DNA from: Chionis minor
Taxonomy: Eukaryota; Chordata; Aves; Charadriiformes; Chionididae
Length of the DNA: 64,000 nt
Assembly (NCBI GenBank): GCA_013398295.1
Contig: VZSF01008486.1
Span: forward strand, 186,001-250,000
Reading direction: 5' to 3'
Both the position numbers and the translations under genes were made by a program. How positions within the stretch are numbered: position 1 is the first letter of the stretch; every line of letters begins with the position of its first letter. This document shows, in pieces, positions 11,703 to 52,849 of the stretch. The notes under the pieces are model-generated. The model saw only the letters and a program-made list of their open reading frames with translations, had not been told where the DNA came from and made no database searches.

Positions 11703-14700
11703 GATCTACAGGCAATGTGGTGATTTTTCATAACAATTAACCTTAGAAGGCTTAGAGGCTTAGAAAATGGCATCTGCAAGGGAAAGTTGGAAGAGCTCTG
11801 ACCTTTGTGGAAAAGAGTGCGGAGAAGTAGGAAAAATCTTCTCAAAAGAAAAAAATGGTGAATGACAGGTCTTCACAAAGGACCTGAAAAAGAAGCCACC
11901 AAATTCATTTGCAAAGGTGATGGTTTAGCTTACATGCTTAGAAAAAGCTTTACATGCAAAACCCTGGACTGAGGCCACATTTTGTCTTCAGAGCACTGAT
12001 GCTAGAAAGTGTGACAATACCAGTAGTGGTGCCATGGACCACAGGCCGATGGACAGGTGCCTCAAGGGAAAAGAAGGAGGCAGGGAAAAAGGGAGGGAAT
12101 GAAAGTTGGGAGGGAAAAACCTCATCTGACATCAACAAGTGCAAGAAAGATTTCAAGGCTTTGTTTTCCCGAGTTCTATTCAGAATAGCACAAGCTGCCA
12201 AATATAACCTGGCATCTTTTTTGTTCCCTTTCAAGGTCTCTGCATAATTCTACATGGAGAAAATGAATAAAACACTAGGAACATTGTTAGAAGCAGAGAA
12301 TTAACATTCATGAATTCATAGAACTTCTATGTTAATTTCCATAGGCCTGTTACGATATTTTTCAAGGAAATAGAAAAATAAGAAAACAGGATCGTCAATA
12401 CAAGTTATAGTGCTTTTGAACACAAAAAACACAGCACACTCTAACTCATGAAAGCTGCAGAGCCAGACACTCAAGGTTTTGGAGATGTCAGCATTAACTT
12501 CACCTATATGACCTTAATTGAGTTCCCTTATTCCTATGCCAGATGATGCATTCTCCAAATGCAATTCATTTTCCCACAAAATTCCTGTGCTTAGCCTATG
12601 TGGATCTCCTGCAAGGAGCAGCTGCTCAATGCCTTGTGTGCTTTTCGTTAGCCAGTAGACTAACTCTGCCGCGTTCACAGTCAGCTCCAGAGGCACGTGT
12701 GTGAAAGCTGCAGATGAAACAACTGAGCCAAGTTTAAAAGAATGACCTATGTTGACAACCAAGGGCATGACGGGTGAGCTCTGAGGAACACACTACCCCA
12801 GAGCCAGAGAGCTCTGCTCTGGTAAAGCTGTCAGCAGAAGACCTGTGGTGTGATGACAGGAGGACGGCCATAAGGTCACACCACCTGTGCCATTGCTCTT
12901 CCTTCACCCCAACAGGAGGACAGTCTGTATCTATGAAGACACTGAAAAGGAGGGGAAAAAAACCAGCAGGCCTTGCCTAAGATTTATGGAAGCAGAAACA
13001 GGCAAGATGTTGAAGGAAAAGATAATAATAATAATTGTTGACTCTCAAAAGCTATAAAACACCTGCCCAAAGTGTAGATCATTGTTGTCAATGAAAAGGA
13101 ACCCAAGAGATGTCATGAGGAATAACCAGCATCCCTTGAGCTCTGTGTCCCACAGGAGTGAACCTGGCCAGGCCACCTGGACACGTACACAGGTCTTGGT
13201 GCTTCTGAGGACATGGGTATGAGGGCGAGAGTGTGGAGAAATGACTTGCTTAGAAAGTCAGATAAAATGAAATTACCTCCCCCTTCCATAGCACCTCACA
13301 TTTAGCTCTGATTCATTATGTTCCTGGAGGGGAAAGAAAAGCCTCCCAACATCATGATCCCTACACGCTCCAGAGAAACCTGTCCCTGCTCACGCCGAAG
13401 TCCCCCACAGGCTTGTTCTTGTGGGCCCATTTTTCTGAGGCTAGCTACGAAGCCACCTGTTTCAAAGCAGCGCACAAGACCAAAAATCAAAAGGTAGCAA
13501 AAAGTCCACCTGCAGCAGACAGACAAACATGCACAAAAGGGAAAATGAAAGAAAATAATCTCTGCTCTGTACATGTACCTCATTTTCTGATCACTCAAAC
13601 CACCCCTTCACACTCACTGAGATGGCACCTAAATGCAGTTTAAGCACCAATGGCGGTATTCACATTTTAAAAGGACCCTCTGCTCTGCAGCAGAGCTGGG
13701 GTAGAATGAAAAATACCCATGAAGCCTGGATGCCCAGTTTAAATTGCCCAGGAGGCGATGCTTTTGGAATAGTTTGTATCATACTGCACTTTGTGTGCCG
13801 AGAGCACTGAATCAGCACCACTGATTTCAGCAGCACCGCTGAATGCAAGATGTTTCTCCAGAATCCCAAATCCGATATGAAGAAAATGAAAAGTTGCCGA
13901 TTAGGAAACACCTATCAGAAATTGCCCTGTACTGTGTTAAGTAACGTGTAGCACAGTGTGTTATGTACAATTATCAGGGGCAGCATTTTTCGTGCTTTAA
14001 CGATGGGCTTGTCCTCTTGCACGCTTCTGTCCCATTGTCTCTAAAACTCGAACCTCTGCTGGGCACTAGCCACTGGTTCATCCCTAGACCAGGCTGTTCG
14101 GGCTCACTGTCCACTCTGCCTCTTCTTCTCTTTTTACCAGGTCCACCCCTCTGCTCTGTAACTAAATGAAACAGCTTCGATGCTTTTACACCCTCTCTGT
14201 ACCCGGATCCAGCACTGGTGAGAGCATGGAGGAGAAATGTTTTCCACCCAGTGCAGGGGTGCAGGATCCAGAGCTGTAGCTGCAGGAGCTCAGACTCACC
14301 TGGAACAAACCTTGCTGGGACTGGGCGTTGGAGGATTTTGCCTACTGAAGTTACAGCAAGTTTCTACATACGTAGCTCTTCAAAGGATGATAATGGCACC
14401 CAAAGAAGGGGAATCTTCAGATGGCCAAAAGTCACCTTCACCTTCAGGAGGAACATCTTACTGAGTTCAGACCACAACCCCTGGTCCCAGACAAAGCTAA
14501 ATACAAGAACCTTGCTGCAGAATCATTATAACGTATGTATGTGCCTGAAAACAACTGCACCACGTTCACTGAAAGGATAAAAAAGACCTTTGACATAAAA
14601 CATGGTTTGGGCCAGATGGCTCTGGCTTGGCAAAGGTGTATTAAAATGTTGAGTAGGCCAAGCATCACTTGAGGCTCACCTCTGCTGCCAGTCTGTCCAT

Positions 14701-15177
14701 GAGCTCCAACTGACCACTAACCTGCAACCTCTCTCACACCAAAAGCTCCCTCAGATGGAGCTCCCAGTACACCCAGCAAGCCCAGTAGGACCAAGGTCCG
14801 TACAGCAGTTACAGTGACTTTCAGGAGTCCCCAGAAGAAGGGGATGACAGCTGATGCAAGAGTTATCATGGCAGCATGTCCTTCTCTGGCGGGGAAACTG
14901 AGAGACTTTTTGTCCTCAAAGTTTTAAGCCCTTTGGTGTCTGATCAGTCAGTCTTGTGCCTGAGGGATGTGCAGAGTAAACTGTGTTTGATGATGATGAG
15001 TATCACAAATCAAAGACACCTTTCAGACTAAACTCTGAAAACATTCTGAAAGCAAGGATTTATGAGCAAGAAGGAAACTTTGGACACCTAACTCAACAGA
15101 GTTGTCGTCAGACAACAAACAGAATAATCAGTTGAAGTGTTTGTGCTTGAGTCTTTTAAGCTACAGACTCACTGGGA

Positions 15178-15210
15178 AAAAAAAAAAAGAGAAAAAAAAA
15201 AAAAAAAAAG
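15178..15210. repeat. A-rich low-complexity run
   Basis: Two long adenine runs are separated by a single GAG-type interruption. It resembles an old poly(A) tract, but I see no retrocopy body next to it. Confidence 0.8.
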
Positions 15211-16157
15211 CATAAAAAGATGAGTCCAAAATGCAAAAGAATATTTTCCCCTCTCCTCTTTGATAGGACTGACAACAGCAGAATACTACTTTGAAAATGC
15301 CTTGCTTTAGTTTTCTGGGGAGAGTCGCCCAGCCCTGTGCTCGCTCCGCTCTGCCCGGCCGGCGGGTGATGCTGACAGAGCCGTGGTGGTGCTGGTGTGG
15401 CAGAAGCCATGAGAGGCACGTGGCCATTGCCAGGAGTGAAGATGCTTTGAAAGATCAGAGCAGAAGGTCAAGCCACTAGCAAAATCTAACTTTCAAAAGC
15501 AGATTTCCAGGCAGACTTCCTCTCTCAAGTCATTCATGACCAATCAGAGAAAGAATCCTGCAAAATATTGGATGCTATATGAAGTTTTGAAATACTGCAT
15601 TTCCCTAAGGGAAAAAAAAAGTAGACAACATTTTCCATTGCTCGAGCCAGGTGAAACTGTAGGTAAACTCAACCATAACCCTGATAATTTGCTTCCCTGA
15701 GTGAAGAAAGGATGTTTTTGGGACAGGTCTCTTGATTTCCTCTCACTCTCCTCCTTTTACCCCAGACAGGGAAGCCCTTCTGTTCATGAGTAACTTAAGC
15801 TGAGTAAAGCCATTCCAGAAATCCAAGTAAAGAAAGATTTTTACTAATTAATACAAAATAAAAAATGCACAGCCATCAAAATGGTTTTGTTCAACATTTA
15901 CCAAACCTGTGACAAAGTTAAGGCAGGAAGAAGATGATGTGGGTTCTCTGTAGCTCCTTTCCTCACGCCATCCCTTTCCCTTCTGTCCTGTCTCCGAGTC
16001 TCCTCTTCCTCCTGCTGCCACAAACATGGTCCCTCCCCTCTTGGCTTCCTCCTCACCACTTTTCTCCCTCCTCTTTGCTACCAGTGAGCGAACACTTGCT
16101 GCTAGAATCTGCAGGGAAGGACAGACCATTTTTCTTTTGACTGAGGGAACCAATCTC

Positions 16158-16366
16158 GAGTAGAGTAGAGTAGAGTAGAGTAGAACAGAATAGAGTAGAA
16201 CAGAATAGAGTAGAACAGAATAGAGTAGAACAGAACAGAACAGAACAGAACAGAACAGAACAGAACAGAACAGAATAGAATAGAATAGAATAGAATAGAA
16301 TAGAATAGAATAGAATAGAATAGAATAGAATAGAATAGAATAGAATAGAATAGAATAGAATAGAAC
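16158..16366. repeat. Pentanucleotide array (TAGAG/CAGAA/TAGAA) on a CR1 tail
   Basis: About 205 bp of 5-bp units occur in zones: TAGAG first, then mixed AACAG/AATAG, then CAGAA, then a homogeneous run of TAGAA. It abuts the 3' end of a CR1 fragment at 16367. Read on the minus strand, the units (TTCTA, TTCTG) resemble the ATTCTRTG terminal repeat of CR1, so the array probably grew from that tail. The 116-aa minus-strand frame through it is only repeat translation. Confidence 0.92.
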
Positions 16367-16430
16367 AGGAGTATTTCAGCTGGAAGGGACCTACAATGAT
16401 CATCTAGCCCAACTGCCTGACCGGTTCACG
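16367..16430 (-). repeat. CR1 LINE 3' end, short fragment
   Basis: The plus strand reads CTGGAAGGGACCTACAATGA followed by CATCTAGCCCAACTGCCTGA, the reverse complement of the standard CR1 3' untranslated end. The fragment stops after about 64 bp. Confidence 0.8.
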
Positions 16431-18220
16431 GCTGACATGATGCAAATGTTAAGGGAAGAAACAAGACTTGACGTAAGAGGTCAAAGCAGGCAGGAGGAAA
16501 GGTTTGATTCTGCATATCGATGACACAAAGTGCTCTGACTCATGAGGCCTTGATAAAGGGTAGTAACGTGGCACTGGACTCAGAGAGACATAACACCTTG
16601 TGAAAGGACAGGCTAGCTGCAGGGAGGGGTAGGCATTTCAGTCTCTCTCAATACTCAGGTGTGAAAGGCCTGCACAAGACTTAAAATTAGTTCAGAAATG
16701 TAAGTTTCTTACAGGACGTTGCAAAAAACAGTTTTTGTTCTTTTTTTTTTTTTCCCCATTTATAAAAAAAAGATTTTTCTTACTTTACCGCTGGCTGCTG
16801 CAAGCTGAATGTGGAATGGGGCACTCTGCTGTGACATTCAAGCTAATTTCCATGGCCCAGGGACAGTTATTGCTTTCCTGTGCAATACAAGGTACAGTCT
16901 TTGGAATGCTCAGTTTTTTCATTATTCAAAATCAGATTTCCTTCTGCTAAGAACATTAAGTTCTGCAAAATGCTCCAGACAGCTGCAGTCACATCAATTT
17001 TCTTAGCCCCCCCAAGAAGGACACATCTCACTCATCTTTAAATGCACCAAAATTGTGCAATCACCAGAGGATATCTTGCAGAGAAATGTTCCCCTTTTAT
17101 TACTTGCTATCACAGATATCATCTGTTCTCTCAAAGCAGTTCATTTATGAACTGATTCCAGAGAGCAACCATCTTATTGGGGATGAAATGTCCCGAATGT
17201 CTGATCTGAGAAGCACCCAGGTGCTTTGCAGGATAAGAGAGCAACCTTCAAAGACAAATGAAAAAGTCAAGCGGTGAGATCCTTTAGCTGCCACTCGACA
17301 ATAATGCAGAGGTGCTCTGATCAAAAGGTCCCAGTAGAAACTCAGAGTAGTGTTTAATTACCTGTTCTCCAGCTGTGGATGGTACGTCTGACATTCTCCA
17401 AAGCAACTTTTTGGCATTTAGTTCTCTAGTTGAAGAAAAGCTTTCTGAATATTCATGATTTTATCTTACGAAAGAAAAAAATCTGTGGGATTTAGCACTG
17501 GCAGCAGCTGCTGACCTAGCAGGCTGGCATTTGCCATCTACTTATGCAAAAAATAGGCATCCATTCTTCTTCAACCCTACCTTAGAAAAAATGTCTGTGA
17601 TTTGAGAGACCACTGTTTTTCCAATGTCCACCTTACCTTCCACCTCTCTGAGGGTATTTCCACCAAAAAATGCATCTGTTCACTCATTCTGAGTGGATCT
17701 TGACCTGTGAGGCCACAGTTCAGGAGGGATACCTTCCTACCCAGTTGCACTGGATCTAAGCCAGCACTCTAAAGGTCTATGTCTTGACCGTTTCCACGCT
17801 GCTACTAAGAGACCGAGAAAAGGGGGAGGGAGACCTGGTGTGATTAGATTGTTGCTTTAGTGTGTAAATACCAGCAAAACACACACACAGCCCTAGTGGT
17901 AAAAAGGCTTAGTCATGCAGATAACAGCGACGTACATGCAGAGAATCTTGTACCGCAAGCCAACCCCAAATCAGCTTGACAAGGAGAGTTCCTTCCCGGG
18001 AAGAGTTTGTTTCGTCTCCTTTAGGGGCTCCACGACATTATTATCAGCCTGCATCAAACATCCAGCTCTTTCACGCTACCTCCTACAGAACCTCCTCCTT
18101 GGTTTTATCACGTGTGGTTGCACAGTCCCTAAGCAGGCCAGGGCTCCACCCACACCTTCCCACCATTTTAGCTCTAGCCAAATCTATGTGCAGTCTTTAG
18201 ATGTTTCCCAGGGTCACCAT
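16431..18220. other. Intergenic region and probable GPR83 3' UTR
   Basis: No coding segment is supported. The right part lies directly downstream of the GPR83 stop codon (minus strand) and should include its 3' UTR. A minus-strand AATAAA occurs at 17096-17101 and is one possible end, which would give a UTR of about 1.1 kb; this choice is not certain. Confidence 0.4.
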
Positions 18221-22173
<3,953 letters not shown>

Positions 22174-22331
22174 TCATTTGCCAGGGAGCAGAGCTCCTGC
22201 CGTGCACCGGGAGAGCCGTCCTCCCCTTGCTCAGCCTGGGCACAAGCAGCGGGAGCGAGAGAACGCTCCTGCCTCCTGCAGCGTGCTTCTCTCCCGCTCG
22301 GCTCGCCGCTACTTTTGCTCCTTCAATCAGC

Positions 22332-22337
22332 TTTATA
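22332..22337 (-). promoter_or_regulatory. TATA box candidate for GPR83
   Basis: The minus strand reads TATAAA here, about 200 bp upstream of the GPR83 start codon. A start site about 30 bp downstream would give a 5' UTR of about 170 nt. A TGACGT half-CRE lies about 70 bp further upstream. Confidence 0.45.
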
Positions 22338-22402
22338 CCCCTAGGTGAGCTCCGAACCGGGATCTTCTGCAGCCATTGGGCTGCATGACATTATTCCTGC
22401 TG

Positions 22403-22408
22403 TGACGT
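22403..22408. promoter_or_regulatory. CRE half-site TGACGT upstream of GPR83
   Basis: TGACGT lies in the presumed GPR83 core promoter, just upstream of the TATA-like box. Six-base sites are common by chance, so the support is its position only. Confidence 0.25.
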
Positions 22409-22409
22409 G

Positions 22410-23831
22410 CTGCTCTTCCATGCAGTCATGCTCCCCCGAGCGCTCCTCCAAGATGAGCACACCGGTGAGAAAGGCAAATCGATCTCTCCAGTCGTCAGCA
22501 TCCTTTTTCTCTTACAGCAGCCCAGCTCATGTAAATTGTGCTATTTATAAACCAGTGGTGTGTGTGGCAGCTCTGCTGTCTTCCAGGACACAGTTCAAAT
22601 TTAAGCTCAGTTTTAAAGGTCTAGCAGGCAAATTTCAGCCTGTTTCCCAGCATGACACTTACAAACCAGCATAGAACAGGGAGGTAACAGATGAACTGTG
22701 AATAACAAGACAGCTTACTGTACTTACAGTATTTTTCCAAAGACCTTTTTTCCCACAGAGACAGTGAAATACTTACCCTTTTCCTTGGCAAGGATCTCCT
22801 CTTGGCTAAGGGAATAAAAAGTTTGACATGAAACTGTGCTTTCCAGGGTTTGTAGAAACACAGTAGTTACAAAGTGGTGAGTGTATAGGACAGAGGATGG
22901 GATGCCCTAGCCCAGGGAGTCCTGTACCCAAAGCAACAGGCAGCCATACGCTGGACCCAAACACTGACGAGACGGCAGCACTCGTGTTCCCTGTGCCTTC
23001 CCCTCAAAAACACAGTAGGAAATCTAAAATCAGTATCAGGAGACCAAGAGCCACAAATCCTACACAGCACAGAATGAGGTGCCCCTCCACGAGTGCACAC
23101 GTAAGATGCCGCCCCTCCGCTGGGGACAGATCTGCTTGGGTGGTATCAACTAACCTCGGCCACAGCAGGTTTTGTACAGAAAAGGCTTTTTTTAACCATC
23201 AATTAAAGGACCGTTGTCTGAAAAGCTTATCGTATGAGCCAGTCACTCACTGGTGGAAATAACACTTGTGACTTCCCCAGTGGACCACTCCGGCTGCTTT
23301 CTCCTCAATACTGTGCGAGAGCTGAACACAGCTGGACAAGTAGCACGGTCAGTCCACAGCGCTCCCCTGCAAACTGCTACCAGCAGCCATTTCTTCCACA
23401 AAATTCTCCAACTCAAGCTCTTTTAGCAGTTTGCCTGTCTCAGAGGAAGCTTCCCAGCAAGCCCACTGGAGCTGCTGAAGTGGCAGTCACCTGTGACCAT
23501 GCAGAGAGAAGAAAGAAACGTGTGTCCAGCTCAAAAGCGCTTGGCCAGCAAGGAAGCCCCCGGTCTGATGCTGCCAGGAAAACACAAAGTCAGGCAGCGT
23601 AACCAGGGAAAGCCCAGGGAAAGTAGGGCAGCATTCTGCTGTGGGTTTGGGATGAGAACAGAGGTCAGTGGTGCGCCCCCCTTCTCGCCAGGCTGCTCCA
23701 GCAGCTCCCGAGTCCCTCTCCTTTTCAGTGCTGCTGGCCAACACATAAGGCTATTCCGTCTTCCGGCAACTCAACCTCCAGCTCCTATTCTTCCACATCT
23801 ATCAGATCCCACTCCCCTGTACTATAATCCA
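22410..23831. other. Intergenic region upstream of GPR83, no gene recognised
   Basis: Frames on both strands are 123 aa or less, mutually overlapping, and without motifs. No repeat family was recognised. Confidence 0.45.
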
Positions 23832-23905
23832 TATTCATAGAATGGCTTAGGCTGGAAGGGACCATCCAGTTCCAACCCTCTGGCATGGGCAAGGACACCT
23901 CCTAA
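23832..23905 (-). repeat. CR1 LINE 3' end, short fragment
   Basis: The plus strand reads TTCATAGAATGGCTTAGGCT followed by GGAAGGGACCATCCAGTTCC and CATGGGCAAGGACACCTCC. This is the reverse complement of a CR1 tail, about 74 bp long. Confidence 0.85.
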
Positions 23906-25288
23906 ATGATTAGTTTTGTCTATTTACTCCCCTTGATCCAATTCTTCATTTCTAGCAGGACACCCCTGCACAGGTAGCCAGAGCTGCTGTTGCCTTTGAA
24001 GACCAGGTGCTTCTAGGAGGTCTTCTCCTCCCCTCCCCATCCAGGCTGCTGGCAGGGGGGAGGATGGGAATCTCCTCCCACGCAGCTCAAGCTAGACTTG
24101 TGATCCAGAGGAGGTGGTTCCACCCCACACCGGCCAGGCCCACAAAGGCTCACAGAAAAGCCCAGTGGAAGCACACTGGGTCACGTCACGTCGCTCCCAT
24201 GGTGCCCGCGTGCCCTCCTCTGCCTCACATCACCCTTCTGGTTTAGTTTGCAATTAATCACGCCCCAGTATGGACTGCCCAACCAGTTCACCTATGTGTG
24301 GTTGCCACCGGTGAGCAGGCTGCAGCCCGTTTGTCAGCTCTGTACCTGCTCCTGCCGACTTCACACTTGCTCCACCATCCCCAGCACCCACCGACGACGG
24401 CAAGGGAAGCAGCTGCACCGGAATGTCAGGATTCGGTATGCTGCGCCTGGTTTTTGTAAAAGGTATCTGTTTAATGATGTAATCTATACCGTGAAAAGTA
24501 TTTAGAAAATGTTTGAAACAAAAGCCGTACAGCTCATGAATCCAGGTAATCAAAAGAAGTCAAAGACATCTGTGCAATAACACTCAACAAAATTATAATA
24601 AATCAGAAAACAGGCCTGGCTAAAAACAAGGTTACAAGAGGAATGTAAAAATAAAAAAAAATTACCCAGACACACTACAAAATGCAATTTGGAAGCACTC
24701 AAAAAAAGGAATAATGCCTTTTTTCCTTTTTAAATACACAGTAGAGTGTGCATCCCTCTCCCTCCCCTCTCCCCCATTTCCATGGGAGCAATCTTTCTTT
24801 CACTGCCATGGCTGTGCCAAATTTTTTTCCTGGGTCAGGTGGACTGGAAGTTACACGAGTGAGAAGTGACTTTTCTCAGAGATCACACTGGATAGTTTTT
24901 GAAATAACCTTGATTTTCTGAGCATCTTACTCCCCCTTGTATAACAAATCACACTGACAATTAGAAGTATCTGTTTATAGTACAGTCTTTCTACACACAC
25001 CAGGTTACATTTTTCCCCCCGAAGGATGCCAATTATCTTGATCTTCAAGACAATTTGAGAACTGCTGCAGTTTAACACTACAAAGCCGCCGTGAATTTAA
25101 CAGTTGACTGAAAAAACATTGTGAAAAAGTTAGGAAGAACCTTTGATTCGATTCCTATTAATCCTATATACTCTGCTACAATCTTTACCTAGGATGTGAC
25201 TGCAACATTAGAAGACTGAGTTCCCTTAAGACCTGAGTGAAACAAGAAACTAGACAATTTAAGCCTTCATAACAAAACACATTTCATT
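23906..25288. other. Intergenic region, no gene recognised
   Basis: I see no gene and no clear repeat family. It contains short A- and T-rich stretches and a pyrimidine-rich patch near 24755-24780. Confidence 0.45.
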
Positions 25289-25865
25289 TGGTGTGGTATG
25301 TTGAGCTTTGGGGGTTGCCAGGTACCCACCAAGCCACTCGTTCCCCATCCTTAGCAGGGCATGGGAGAAAATAAGATGAAAAACTCATGGATCCCGATAA
25401 AGGCTGTTTAATGGAAAAAACCAAAGGTCATGGGTGAAAGCAAAGCATAAAAAGAAGATTTATTCTTTATGTCCCATCAGCAGGTGACATCCAGCCACCT
25501 CAGTACATGTAGTGGTTGCTTTGGAAGACAAATTATTAACCTTATTAACAAATGTAGTCCCTCCTCCTCCTTTCCCCCAGCTTTTATTGCTGAGCACATC
25601 ACACAGTATGGAATATCCCTGTGGTCAGTTGGAGTCAGCCGTCCTGGATGTGTCCCTTTCCCAAGTTTTTGCCCACCTCCAGCCTACTGGCCTTTGCGGG
25701 GGCACTGGAGAGAGATCCCGGACGCTGCGGAGCACTGCTCTGCTGTAGCCAAAACACTGGTGTGGTACCAACAACTTTTGCGCTACAAACGCGGAGCACA
25801 GCGCCGCACGGGATGCTACAGGGGAAGCGAACTCCCTATAAACGTGGACAGCAACATAAAGCAGC
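25289..25865 (+). mobile_element. Degenerate solo LTR of an avian endogenous retrovirus
   Basis: The segment follows the layout of an LTR family that is abundant in birds. It has an opening block near TGGTATGTTGAGC, an AAAACTCATGGATCCCGATAAAGGC block and a pyrimidine-rich patch. The diagnostic ATGGAATATCCCTGTGGTCA and TGGAGTCAGCCGTCCTGG blocks come next, then an AGCACTGCTCTGCTGTAGCC block and a closing ACTCCCTATAAACG region. No gag, pol or env sequence flanks it, so it looks like a solo LTR left by recombination. The 149-aa frame across it is a by-product. Class (ERVL or ERVK-like) and exact ends are not settled by eye; the assignment rests on remembered family sequence. Confidence 0.65.
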
Positions 25866-26675
25866 AAAGTGTTTTAAAAATGTCGGTCCTTCAGATGCAA
25901 TGTAGTCCACAAAACTGACATTCGCAATTTACTTAACAGAAATAGTTTATTTAAAAAAAAGAAAAATCCAAACCCTCCCCTTGAAGGGTATTTACAGCAG
26001 CTTTTTAATTGCATAGATCATATTACAGCTTTGACAGCCCTCAGTGAAAGGAAAGAGTCAGACTACCAAATTATTTGCTGATACCTAAGGCGATCGCACT
26101 GCTTTCTAAGTTGCTACTAAGATCTACACTAGAAATCTGCAGGTCTCGATCATTTTTACGGAAGTCTTCAGGCAGCTCAAGGCTCATTTACATTCCCTGT
26201 AACAGCATATATGCAGGCAAGTAACAAGAGTCATGTTTGGTGAGAGCCAGAGAGACACAACGGCCCAATCCCATCTCCTTGAAGGGGAAAGTAAAACTGC
26301 AAAGGCACGGCTGCAGCTACTCAACACATTTAGTGCTTTTCTGACACGCTGGGGCATTAGCTGATGAACTCTTCTGGCCTTTTCCTTGATTGGCTGTAGC
26401 TTTAGAAGTGCACTTTTTGGGGAGTGGGGTGTACAGAGGTGGAACGAGAGAAGGAGGAATAGGCCTAGGTCTTGGCTCCTTCAACAGAACGAGTGGCTCC
26501 CCCACTGTGAATACCATACTGTATTTTAAAAGCCTCATCTGGAGAAAATTTGGAACATAGCGATGACATTTTAGGAAGGTTACTGAAGCAGCGGGCTGAG
26601 GAAACAGATACTTGAAAAAATGTCAGCTAAGAAAAAGGTAAGAGGCAACGTCTTGCCCATGACTGGCTCAATTGC

Positions 26676-26681
26676 TTTATT
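26676..26681 (-). terminator. Candidate poly(A) signal for MRE11
   Basis: The minus strand reads AATAAA about 735 nt after the MRE11 stop codon. A second copy occurs at 25946-25951 next to the LTR. Which is used cannot be told from sequence alone. Confidence 0.3.
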
Positions 26682-27238
26682 CTTCAAGCAGCATTCCTTG
26701 TGAAGCTGTAAGGTTCTGGCCCTCACAGCTTATTTACAGGGCCAAAGATGACAATGCAATTCAATCTGAAGTCTTTGGCACCTCTTGAATTACAGAGCAG
26801 AACTCATTCCTGTATACTATGACATTTAATAACAGTGCAGCAGCGGGTCTAACTCTCCTAGCAGAGTTGAAAGTATTAGGCCATTTTCCAGTTTCAATAC
26901 TGAAAACTGCATTTTTGGGTCAAACTATTACTCTTCAGAATTTTCAACCATATCCATAGAAAATTGCACGTAAGTACAAGGTTCGTTATGCTGAGTCCAT
27001 GCCCGTATCCATACTTACATACCACTGTAAATGTATTCTTTTGCAAAATTCAAGCCCAAGAGATGGAGTTTTCTATAAAAGATACCACTTATTTACACTA
27101 TCATCCCAGAAAGAAAAAAAGGCTTTTAGAAGTTTTGGAAAGAACTTGCAATTTCAGGCAGTACTTCAGAATATTAGACACTCTAGTCTAATGCATCAAG
27201 CAATGCAACACCCAAATTGTACCAAATTTGGTGCCATT

Positions 27239-27290
27239 GAAAAAAAAAAAAACAAAAAACCAACCCCCAAACAAAAAACATTTCCTAGAA
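27239..27290. repeat. A/C-rich low-complexity run in the presumed MRE11 3' UTR
   Basis: A run of adenines is followed by AAC-type units on the plus strand, which is a T/G-rich tract on the transcribed strand. Confidence 0.7.
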
Positions 27291-27411
27291 GTGAAAATTG
27301 AAGGCAAGCTCTCATTTACAGAGAAATGTCATATAGAGAATTGCCTTGCAAACTGCTTTCCTTTTTCTTCATTAACTTCCACGTTTCTCTCTTGTACAGC
27401 GAGCCAAAAAA

Positions 27412-52847
<25,436 letters not shown>

Positions 52848-52849
52848 CT

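Larger units (their letters stand above)
11283..16157. other. Anonymous sequence with small repeats, no gene recognised
   Basis: There is no supported gene. The stretch contains a 33-bp direct tandem repeat at 11637-11702 and a long A-rich run at 15178-15210. Open frames are short and overlap on both strands. Confidence 0.45.
25866..27411 (-). other. Probable MRE11 3' UTR and 3' flank
   Basis: This lies directly downstream of the MRE11 stop codon. Minus-strand AATAAA hexamers occur at 26676-26681 and 25946-25951; the nearer would give a UTR of about 740 nt. Two overlapping minus-strand frames near 26317-26640 are open for 50-75 codons, but I recognise no product. Confidence 0.45.

Noticed and set aside
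16053..16403. 116-codon minus-strand frame rich in FYSIL repeats
   Set aside because: It is only the translation of the pentanucleotide array, which stays open in every frame without a stop.
25469..25918. 149-codon plus-strand frame
   Set aside because: It falls within the retroviral LTR, where such frames recur as by-products of the repeat.
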